A program made the position numbers and the translations under genes. From SOIV01 sp964435925 (lineage in GTDB: Bacteria > Acidobacteriota > Aminicenantia > Aminicenantales > Aminicenantaceae): a DNA stretch of 7,102 bases. The DNA is taken from NCBI GenBank assembly GCA_964435925.1, contig CAYTBG010000126.1, positions 1 to 7,102 on the forward strand, written 5' to 3'. Shown piece by piece: positions 1 to 5,170 of this stretch (within the stretch, counting starts at the first letter, position 1; the number at the start of each line of letters is the position of its first letter). The notes beneath the pieces were generated by a model. It saw only the letters and a list, made by a program, of their open reading frames with translations, was not told the origin of the DNA and made no database searches.

Positions 1-633
1 CAGACCTATGAGCCAGGCGGGAGTGGCTGACCAGAACATGTGTTTGATGTGGTCAAAAAGGTTCGAACCCGCAGTTACAGGTGCCAGATTAGCAACATCT
101 GAAAAAGGAGACATTTTGTCGCCAAAGTAAGCTCCGGCAACGATCGCTCCTGCTGCTGGGCCTAAGGGGATTCCTAAGCCCATAGCAATTCCAATAAACG
201 CCACTCCCAAAGTGCCGATAGTTCCCCAGGACGTTCCTGTGGCTATAGAAGTGATCGAGCAGACAAAACAGGCTGTCACCAAGAAATACTTCGGGGATAT
301 GAATTTCAGCCCGTAGTAAATAATCATAGGAATGGTGCCTGAGGCAATCCAGGAGCCGATCAGGATCCCGACACAAAGCATAATGAGGATAGCTGGCATG
401 GCTTTGTGAATACTGTCTACGATTCCCTCCTCCATCTCTTTCCATTTGAAACGCAGAAAGAGCCCTATGCACCCTGTGAGAAAGGCAGCGGTGACAAGGA
501 GAGCCGGAGCCATGATTTTGTATACACCATAGCCTACGCCAAAAAGAAGGAGCATAAAAATCAGAGGAATCAAGGCAATGATAATGCCAGGCTCTTTGTG
601 CTGTAGTGTTTCATTTTTTGTTTCGTTTTCCAT
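1..633 (-). CDS. nhaC: NhaC-family Na+/H+ antiporter, C-terminus cut off by window edge
   Basis: An inner-membrane secondary transporter that by family exchanges Na+ for H+; some NhaC relatives instead exchange organic acids or amino acids. The first 211 residues are present of a family usually about 450-480 long, and the frame is still open at base 1. After a short polar N-terminus (MENETKNETLQHKEP) come hydrophobic segments at about residues 16-34, 40-60, 78-103, 113-133 and 139-166. The NhaC signature is clear: GTSWGT at 133-138 and GAYFGDKMSPFSD at 167-179. The ATG at 631-633 is preceded by AAAGGAAAG, a fair ribosome binding site. It lies 56 bases downstream of iadA on the same strand, so co-transcription is likely. 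The family call is firm; the ion or substrate cannot be read from this part. Confidence 0.9.
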   Translation of the reverse strand, partial: MENETKNETLQHKEPGIIIALIPLIFMLLLFGVGYGVYKIMAPALLVTAAFLTGCIGLFLRFKWKEMEEGIVDSIHKAMPAILIMLCVGILIGSWIASGTIPMIIYYGLKFISPKYFLVTACFVCSITSIATGTSWGTIGTLGVAFIGIAMGLGIPLGPAAGAIVAGAYFGDKMSPFSDVANLAPVTAGSNLFDHIKHMFWSATPAWLIGL

Positions 634-689
634 TTTTCTTTCCTTTTATTCGAAATTAAATTTGCGTTTTGTTCTTGTGCTTTACAATC

Positions 690-1859
690 TTAAGAAAATG
701 TTCCTTTTGCGACTAGCTTTCTATCGGAGATCATCATCCGTCCCATAGCAAAAGAATCTGTTAGATTAAAGTCTTTATCGAATAAAATTATATCAGCATC
801 TCTTCCGACTTTGATTTCTCCTTTTTGGTTGAGTTTGTAAAATGTGGCAGGATTAGTAGAAAAAAGCTTCAGAGCATCCTGGAGGCTCAGAATTTTTTTT
901 CGCACTAAAAAACGGAAATTTTCTAGGAGGCTTTTCTCGGTTGCAATAGTCAGACCGACAAGGTTTCCCTTTTTGTCGAAAACAGGCATACTTCCGTTGC
1001 TGTCTGAACTTACTGTGATATGAGTGAGTGGAGCCTGCTTTTTAAGGCACTGCTTGATTGCTTCTCCTATACTAATTTCACCATTATCCTTTGCCGCAGG
1101 CTCGACGCCTGCTGTTAGATCGATATAACCTCCTTGAAGGATAAGCTCGATTGCTTCCTCTAGTAGTTCACGGTTGCGGTTGACGTGCGTTGGTATGACT
1201 TGAGTGGGAGGAATTTCTGTTTCCTTTATCAATTTAAAGAGCATCTCTAATTTGCGAGGTCCGTCGCCCAAATGGAGGTGGAGAATCCCTGCTTTTCCAC
1301 CGAGCATTCCCCCCACCCTGCATTCAGCTGCAAGGCGGGCGATTTCGGCAAAGATGGGCTGGGAAGAGCGGTGATCAGAAATAGCTATTTCTCCTGCTCC
1401 GATTACTTTATCGATGAGGATGAGATCAGAACGAATACTTCCTGTGAGTGTTACTACTGGAATTTGATAGGATCCAGAATAGATATGAGTTGTGATTCCC
1501 TCCGCATCAAGGCCTCTTGCCTTAGCCAGAAGAGATTGCATATGGCGCGTTGTCCCATCAGTTCCCAAGCAGCCGATGACAGTCGTGACTCCGCTCGAGA
1601 CGATATCTTCTATGGTTATTTCGGGTGCTCTTGTAGCTGGTCCTCCTTCCCCGCCTCCACCCAATATGTGGACATGGCTGTCCACAAATCCAGGTATAAC
1701 AATCTTTTCCGAGGCGTTGACTACTTGGACATCCAATCCTTCAATCCTAATCTGCCCTGGTTCTTCTATGGCACCAATTTTGCTTCCCATGATCAAAATA
1801 TCTTTTTTGCCCAAAGGCTCAGGTGCAAAAACCTGCCCTTGGTGAATTAGGATCATCAT
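690..1859 (-). CDS. iadA: isoaspartyl dipeptidase (beta-aspartyl peptidase), amidohydrolase superfamily
   Basis: A cytoplasmic metallo-peptidase that cleaves beta-aspartyl (isoAsp) dipeptides left after degradation of damaged proteins. At 389 residues it matches the roughly 390 of E. coli IadA. Visible features, compared with remembered E. coli residues, are: metal ligands H62 and H64 (SHVHI); GGGGEGGP with E71; Y131 in GSYQIP; DHR at 162-164; H196 in HLHLGD; H225 and R228 in PTHVNRN; catalytic D286 in SSDSNGS; and a C-terminal KGTF. The oddity is E157 in GAGEIAISDHR, where E. coli has the carbamylated bridging Lys162. Two ATGs stand in a row (1857-1859 and 1854-1856). AAGGAGG lies 5 bases before the first and 8 before the second, so either could be used and the protein may start one residue later. 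It is probably transcribed with the nhaC-like gene downstream. Confidence 0.92.
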   Translation of the reverse strand: MMILIHQGQVFAPEPLGKKDILIMGSKIGAIEEPGQIRIEGLDVQVVNASEKIVIPGFVDSHVHILGGGGEGGPATRAPEITIEDIVSSGVTTVIGCLGTDGTTRHMQSLLAKARGLDAEGITTHIYSGSYQIPVVTLTGSIRSDLILIDKVIGAGEIAISDHRSSQPIFAEIARLAAECRVGGMLGGKAGILHLHLGDGPRKLEMLFKLIKETEIPPTQVIPTHVNRNRELLEEAIELILQGGYIDLTAGVEPAAKDNGEISIGEAIKQCLKKQAPLTHITVSSDSNGSMPVFDKKGNLVGLTIATEKSLLENFRFLVRKKILSLQDALKLFSTNPATFYKLNQKGEIKVGRDADIILFDKDFNLTDSFAMGRMMISDRKLVAKGTFS

Positions 1860-1921
1860 CTTTTCCTCCTTCTTAATAAAATTTCTAAGAGAAGCTTTTG
1901 AGTAATTTTTTTTAGGGTTAA

Positions 1922-1948
1922 ATTATCACGATTTTTTCCTATTTTCAA
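1922..1948 (-). promoter_or_regulatory. possible sigma70-type promoter for iadA
   Basis: On the minus strand TTGAAA (1943-1948) and GATAAT (1922-1927) each match five of six bases of the -35 and -10 consensus. They are 15 bases apart, shorter than the preferred 17. The site is about 63 bases upstream of the iadA start. The surroundings are AT-rich, so a chance match is quite possible. Confidence 0.25.
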
Positions 1949-1962
1949 GTTGAGTCCAAGTC

Positions 1963-1980
1963 GGGGTCAGACCTTTCAAA
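1963..1980 (+). repeat. left member of inverted repeat pair around the acyltransferase gene
   Basis: The 18 bases GGGGTCAGACCTTTCAAA match, in inverted orientation, the sequence at 2969-2986 in 16 of 18 positions. The GGGGTCAG part recurs as a direct copy at 2002. Sequences of this look are known from REP-like elements mobilised by IS200-like (Y1) tyrosine transposases; that link is from general knowledge, not shown here. Confidence 0.7.
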
Positions 1981-2001
1981 CTTTTAAAGAGTCATATAGT
2001 T

Positions 2002-2014
2002 GGGGTCAGGCTTT
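2002..2014 (+). repeat. second copy of the GGGGTCAG repeat
   Basis: GGGGTCAGGCTTT is a direct repeat of the start of the 1963 element, 39 bases further on. Its complement, AAAGCCTGACCCC, resembles the repeat cores found near 5003 and 5083, upstream of ppiD. Confidence 0.55.
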
Positions 2015-2048
2015 GCTTTTTGTCTTTACTCATACAAACGCTATTTAT

Positions 2049-2062
2049 TCTAATGCATTAGA
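2049..2062. repeat. 14-base perfect palindrome
   Basis: TCTAATGCATTAGA is a perfect inverted repeat with no spacer. It lies within the repeat-rich divergent gap between iadA and the acyltransferase. It could be a regulator binding site or part of a decayed mobile element; the sequence does not decide. Confidence 0.4.
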
Positions 2063-2103
2063 TCGAGGGCGACCCCGCTCTTTTTATAAGTGGGAGGAGG
2101 AAC

Positions 2104-2142
2104 ATGGCAAGATCTTATCCTGATGATAGGAGATATCCATGA
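2104..2142 (+). pseudogene. possible relic of a REP-associated tyrosine transposase start
   Basis: A strong ribosome binding site (GGGAGGAGG, 2092-2100) precedes ATG GCA AGA at 2104, reading MARSYPDDRRYP before a stop at 2140-2142. REP-associated Y1 transposases (RAYTs) typically begin MARxLRIxYPG..YHVxNRGDRR. The MAR, YP and DRR pieces could be what is left after internal deletion, and GGGGTCAG-type repeats just upstream fit such an element. The resemblance is short and could be chance. No HUH catalytic region survives. Confidence 0.3.
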
Positions 2143-2153
2143 CGCTTTCATCC

Positions 2154-2182
2154 TTGCAGTGAGATTTTAATTCGTATAAAAT
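2154..2182 (+). promoter_or_regulatory. possible promoter of the acyltransferase gene
   Basis: TATAAA within TATAAAAT (2175-2182) matches five of six bases of a -10 box and lies about 20 bases before the ATG. A weak -35 candidate, TTGCAG (2154-2159), sits 15 bases upstream. The -10 is reasonable; the -35 is poor. Confidence 0.25.
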
Positions 2183-2202
2183 AAGAACCAAGAACTGGTG
2201 AA

Positions 2203-2973
2203 ATGGCAACTATCGAAGAAGAATTAAAAAAACGAGAACCTCTTATTAAAGGAGCAAGTAGTTTTGTCCTCCTTGGCAAAAAAATTGAGATAATGGGAAA
2301 AGAGAATTTTGTCAAAGGAGGGCCCAATATTATAGTTGGCAATCATATCGGGACGTTTAAAGATATCGCCACTTTATTAAAAATCATTCCCCGGCCGACT
2401 TTTTTTACAGCCAACAGGATGATATTCAATAAAGATGAATTTAACTATCTTATAAGACGTCATCTTAAGATACATCTGAAAAACTTTGGCCTCTTGTTGG
2501 ATTTAGTTTTCAGCCCCCTTAAGTCCCTTATTGTCAACTATGTTTCAACCAACGTAGCTAAGGTGGGGACTATTCCTGTGGATTTAAGCCAGGGAAAAAG
2601 AATGGCTATGGAGAAATGTCAAGAATATCTAAAAAAAGGAAAAGCGATCATCACGCTTCAAGGCCTGGGCCGGGTGATGATAAAAAATCCCAACCCTTAC
2701 GTGAGTTATTTCAAGAGAGGAGCCTCCGTTCTTTCCTATAACATGTATAAAGAGGAGGGAATCTCTGTTCCTGTAACCCCCATAGCCATGTTCGGAACTC
2801 AGGTTCCTTTTCTAGTTCCGACTAAGATTAGAGTCAAAATAGGGGAGCCTATGTACATCACTGATTATTTAGCGGGGGAATTTGCAGAAACTGTGGATAA
2901 ATTCAGAGAAGCTCTGGAGAAAAGAGTAAAAGCTCTTATCTTAGATATTATATTCTTGGGATCAAACCTTTAA
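2203..2973 (+). CDS. divergent PlsC-like 1-acylglycerol-3-phosphate acyltransferase
   Basis: A 256-residue protein of the PlsC/LPLAT fold, which by family transfers an acyl chain onto a lysophospholipid or similar acceptor at the inner face of the membrane. Family blocks appear in order: GNHIGTFKDI at 46-55 (motif I), VGTIPVDLSQGKR at 121-133 (motif II region), KGKAIITLQGLGR at 145-157 (motif III region), YFKRGA at 169-174 and VPVTPIAM at 189-196 (motif IV). Two motifs are off. The catalytic His48 and Asp54 are separated by five residues rather than four, and the usual FPEGTR is TLQGLGR, with Gln for Glu. The ATG at 2203 is the first possible start, since an in-frame TAA lies at 2182; its ribosome binding site is weak (GGTGA). 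It is the only plus-strand gene here and lies between inverted repeats. Substrate and activity are uncertain. Confidence 0.82.
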   Translation: MATIEEELKKREPLIKGASSFVLLGKKIEIMGKENFVKGGPNIIVGNHIGTFKDIATLLKIIPRPTFFTANRMIFNKDEFNYLIRRHLKIHLKNFGLLLDLVFSPLKSLIVNYVSTNVAKVGTIPVDLSQGKRMAMEKCQEYLKKGKAIITLQGLGRVMIKNPNPYVSYFKRGASVLSYNMYKEEGISVPVTPIAMFGTQVPFLVPTKIRVKIGEPMYITDYLAGEFAETVDKFREALEKRVKALILDIIFLGSNL

Positions 2974-2985
2974 AAGGTCTGACCC
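2959..2985. terminator. hairpin between convergent genes, stop codon in its loop
   Basis: Arms 2959-2970 (GGATCAAACCTT) and 2974-2985 (AAGGTCTGACCC) enclose the three-base loop TAA (2971-2973), which is the acyltransferase stop codon. In minus-strand RNA all 12 positions pair, two as G-U. In plus-strand RNA ten pair and two are A-C mismatches. The position between convergent genes suits a shared terminator. No strong U tract follows on either strand, so termination is an inference. Confidence 0.45.
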
Positions 2986-2986
2986 T
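2969..2986 (-). repeat. right member of inverted repeat pair around the acyltransferase gene
   Basis: TTTAAAAGGTCTGACCCT is the inverted counterpart of 1963-1980, with 16 of 18 bases matching. It overlaps the last codon and stop codon of the acyltransferase gene and forms the right arm of the hairpin there. Confidence 0.7.
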
Positions 2987-2987
2987 G

Positions 2988-4919
2988 CTATTCTTCTCCT
3001 CCGTACCTGGAGAGGACATCAGAGTTGATCTTAAGGAAAAGGTCGTATTTTATCTTAACTTTCTTTTCTTCTCTTAATTTGGACATATAAGATTGGAAGA
3101 ATTTGTTCTTTTTTGCCCCCAACAAATTTTCTTTTTCTGTTTCCTTATTTTTCTCAAGGTCTTCTCGGGTCACTTCCTTCCTGTCCAGTATTTTAATCAG
3201 GGCATAACCTTCTTTAAACTCGACGGGTTCGCTTCCTTCCTTCAAAGGAAGAGAAAAAGCGAGCTCATCTATTTTCGAATTTTCTCCGATAACGCTTAGA
3301 TACTGTCCCCGTTTGTGTTCATCGGCAGTGTTGTACTCAAGGCCATGTTTTTTGGCCAGGCCCTCAAGGCTTGCTTTTTTGAGCTCTGCCTTGACTTTTT
3401 TCATTTTTTCCAAGGCCTTCTTTTTCTTTCTTAAAGCCATGAATTCTTCTTTGACTTCTTTTTCCACTTCTTCAAAGTTTGCTTGGCGAGGAAGTTCAAT
3501 TTTTTCGAGTCGGGCAATTCCCACACCTTTGTACGTATAGATAGGAGAAGACATTTCCTTTTCTTTGAGTTCGAAAAGAGTTGTGCTTATAGTGCCGGCA
3601 GAATCAATGTCTTCTATGGCTTCTCCCTTTTTGAGAAGGCCCGTATTTTTTAATTCAAAGCCAATTATTTGAGCGGCTGAGCTAAGGTTTTTTTCTTTTT
3701 TTGCTCTTTTTTCTAATCTGTTAATTCTCTCTTCAGCCATCTCTCTGGCTTTCTGGTCCTTGACGGTACTTTTTATTCTTTCTTGGACTTCTTCAAGAGG
3801 CTTTATCTCAGAAGGCTTTTTTTCTGTGACTTTAAGGATAGAAATTCCTTCTTCGAATTCTACAGCGCCAGAAGTTTCCCCCTCAGAAAGATTCTCAATC
3901 TCTGTCTTCTCCCCAGAGGATAATGCTTGCCACTCATAAAGACCCCAGTCCCCGGCGTTATTTGCTTTATTATCCTTGGAATGCTTTTTTGCTAAATCAC
4001 CGAAATCTTCGCCACCTTTAATTTTTTCTAAAATTCCTTGGGCTTCTGCCAAAACAAGCTCTTTTTCTTTCTCATCATAAGGGAGAAAGATTCTACTGAC
4101 CTTCAATCTTTCAGGATCTTTGAACTGTGATTCATTCTCTTTATAGTATTTTGATATGTCAGAATCAGTCAGTTCGATCCCCGCTTTTAAGTCTTCGGTT
4201 TTGAGAAAGACAAATGCACCTTCTCTTCTTTCGGGGATTTTGTATTTTTCTTTGTTCTCTTCAAAGTATTCCTTAATTTCGCTTGAAAGAGGTTCCTCTT
4301 TCAGTTCTATCTTTTCAGTTTCAAGGATAACAAATTCCATCTTGGTGGATTCATTCTTGTTTTTATAGCTTTCCCATAGTTCTTCGGGGGTAAAGGTGAT
4401 TCCAGCTGTGAGGACTTTCATAACTTTGTTGAGGATGATCTCTTTTTTTAGGCTTTCTTCAAATTCTGAGATGGAGATTCGGTTCCATTCCAGAATTCTC
4501 TTGTATTCTTCAAACCCGACGAATTTTCCCTCCCTTTGAAAGACAGGGTAACCAATAATTTGTTCTCGAATTTCTTCCGAAGAAGCATCTATTCCTAATT
4601 CTTGAGCCTTTTGAGAGAGAAGGGTTTGTTGGATGATCTGCTCGAGGACTTGTCTCGGAATATTGAGTTGCTGGATGAGTTTACTATCGAGGTCTTTAAA
4701 CTCTTTTTTTAATCCCTCAAGCCTTTGCCTGAGATTCTGGAAGTATAAATCCGCGGAAATTCTATCTTTTCCTATTGTGACAATAGGCCCTGCTTTTCTT
4801 GTTTCTCCCAAACGGCCAGCTCCTCCCCATACTGCAAAAATAGTAACAATAAAGGCAGCAATAACAAGCCATAGCGTGGGAGCCAATTTCTTTACGTTTT
4901 TTCGCATTGCTCCTAACAT
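2988..4919 (-). CDS. ppiD: PpiD/SurA-like membrane-anchored periplasmic chaperone with degenerate parvulin domains
   Basis: A 643-residue protein (E. coli PpiD has 623) that by family helps newly exported proteins fold at the outer face of the Sec translocon. After a basic cytosolic start (MLGAMRKNVKK) a single membrane anchor spans about 13-33 (LWLVIAAFIVTIFAVWGG). The SurA_N/PpiD-like helical chaperone region covers roughly 44-200. A parvulin-like domain follows at about 268-368 (ERLKVSRIFLP, GGEDFGDLAKKHSKD, AGDWG, SEGETSGAVEFEEGISILKV). Two further C-terminal half-parvulin segments appear near 448-475 and 551-580. The parvulin catalytic His (usually in SHIL) is R276, so isomerase activity is doubtful. 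The C-terminal half is Lys/Glu-rich and probably helical. The first ATG is preferred: AAGGTGAG lies just upstream, whereas Met5 would have GGAG only two bases away. The upstream gap is full of repeats. Confidence 0.88.
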   Translation of the reverse strand: MLGAMRKNVKKLAPTLWLVIAAFIVTIFAVWGGAGRLGETRKAGPIVTIGKDRISADLYFQNLRQRLEGLKKEFKDLDSKLIQQLNIPRQVLEQIIQQTLLSQKAQELGIDASSEEIREQIIGYPVFQREGKFVGFEEYKRILEWNRISISEFEESLKKEIILNKVMKVLTAGITFTPEELWESYKNKNESTKMEFVILETEKIELKEEPLSSEIKEYFEENKEKYKIPERREGAFVFLKTEDLKAGIELTDSDISKYYKENESQFKDPERLKVSRIFLPYDEKEKELVLAEAQGILEKIKGGEDFGDLAKKHSKDNKANNAGDWGLYEWQALSSGEKTEIENLSEGETSGAVEFEEGISILKVTEKKPSEIKPLEEVQERIKSTVKDQKAREMAEERINRLEKRAKKEKNLSSAAQIIGFELKNTGLLKKGEAIEDIDSAGTISTTLFELKEKEMSSPIYTYKGVGIARLEKIELPRQANFEEVEKEVKEEFMALRKKKKALEKMKKVKAELKKASLEGLAKKHGLEYNTADEHKRGQYLSVIGENSKIDELAFSLPLKEGSEPVEFKEGYALIKILDRKEVTREDLEKNKETEKENLLGAKKNKFFQSYMSKLREEKKVKIKYDLFLKINSDVLSRYGGEE

Positions 4920-4935
4920 GATCTCACCTTAATTT

Positions 4936-5023
4936 TGAAGAAAATGGGGCCAAGTCCTATTTTTCCCCTGACATGAAGAAAATGGGGATATTCCGGAAAA
5001 ATGGGGCCTGGCCCCATTTTCTT
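4936..5023. repeat. GAAAATGGGG repeat cluster
   Basis: TGAAGAAAATGGGG occurs at 4936-4949 and again exactly at 4974-4987. A third variant, GGAAAAATGGGG, is at 4995-5006 and an inverted copy, GGCCCCATTTTCTT, at 5010-5023. The cluster would be transcribed as the leader of ppiD or as the tail of the acyl-CoA dehydrogenase message. Confidence 0.75.
4998..5020. repeat. perfect 11-base-arm palindrome in the repeat cluster
   Basis: AAAATGGGGCC (4998-5008) and GGCCCCATTTT (5010-5020) are perfect inverted arms around a single T. In RNA this would form a stable GC-centred hairpin, with its loop opened by unpairing the central bases. On the minus strand the hairpin does not end in a clean U tract, so it is noted as a REP-like palindrome rather than a terminator, although it could stop transcription. 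Confidence 0.75.
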
Positions 5024-5075
5024 GGTCCCTTTTTATAATGTTTTGTCCACGATTAATCACTGTCTTTTTTCTTAC

Positions 5076-5147
5076 AGAAAAAGTAGCCTGCCCCTTTTTT
5101 TTCCGGGGACAGTTCATGTAGAAAAAAGTAGCCTGTTCTTTTTTTTC
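5076..5147. repeat. pair of AGAAAAAGTAGCCTG repeats
   Basis: AGAAAAAGTAGCCTG followed by CCCCTTTTTTTT lies at 5076-5102. A near copy with one extra A and TTCTTTTTTTTT in place of the C run starts at 5120, 44 bases on. Each unit has A-rich and T-rich flanks around the GCCTG core. Confidence 0.7.
5088..5112. terminator. hairpin downstream of the acyl-CoA dehydrogenase
   Basis: CTGCCCC (5088-5094) pairs with GGGGACAG (5105-5112) with one bulged A at 5109 and a ten-base T-rich loop. Read on the minus strand it follows the dehydrogenase stop by about 60 bases and is followed by CTACTTTTTC. That makes a rho-independent terminator possible, though the U run does not directly abut the stem. Confidence 0.3.
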
Positions 5148-5170
5148 CTTTTTTTTCGCATCTAAACAAA

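Larger units (their letters stand above)
1860..2202. other. divergent intergenic region with repeat relics, no intact gene
   Basis: These 343 bases lie between the divergent iadA and acyltransferase starts. No open frame of convincing length is present. From left to right the region holds the strong iadA ribosome binding site, an AT-rich stretch that may carry the iadA promoter, two direct copies of a GGGGTCAG repeat (1963 and 2002), a 14-base palindrome (2049-2062), an inverted GACCCCG (2071-2077), a possible transposase start relic (2104-2142) and a TATAAAAT box (2175-2182) ahead of the acyltransferase. Confidence 0.7.

Noticed and set aside
89..606. Open frames of 127 codons (minus, 89-472) and 66 codons (plus, 406-606) over the antiporter
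   Set aside because: Both are out of frame with the clear NhaC coding sequence, which covers 1-633, and have no family features.
1272..1850. Long plus-strand open frames of 192 and 117 codons antisense to iadA
   Set aside because: The minus strand encodes a complete, motif-rich IadA over the same bases. The plus-strand translations are low-complexity Ser/Cys/Pro-rich with no recognisable domain.
2148..2342. 64-codon minus-strand frame over the start of the acyltransferase
   Set aside because: It is antisense to the conserved motif I region of the acyltransferase and resembles nothing known.
3093..4932. Several plus-strand frames of 68-99 codons within the ppiD region
   Set aside because: They are Phe/Ser/Leu-rich complements of the Lys/Glu-rich ppiD coding strand, as expected of antisense shadows.
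5034..5039. Consensus-like TATAAT on the plus strand in the repeat gap
   Set aside because: No -35 element lies at a workable distance, and no plus-strand gene follows.
4936..5147. CRISPR array considered for the short-interval repeats
   Set aside because: Repeat units are short and degenerate, of two different types and partly inverted, with irregular spacing and no cas genes nearby.
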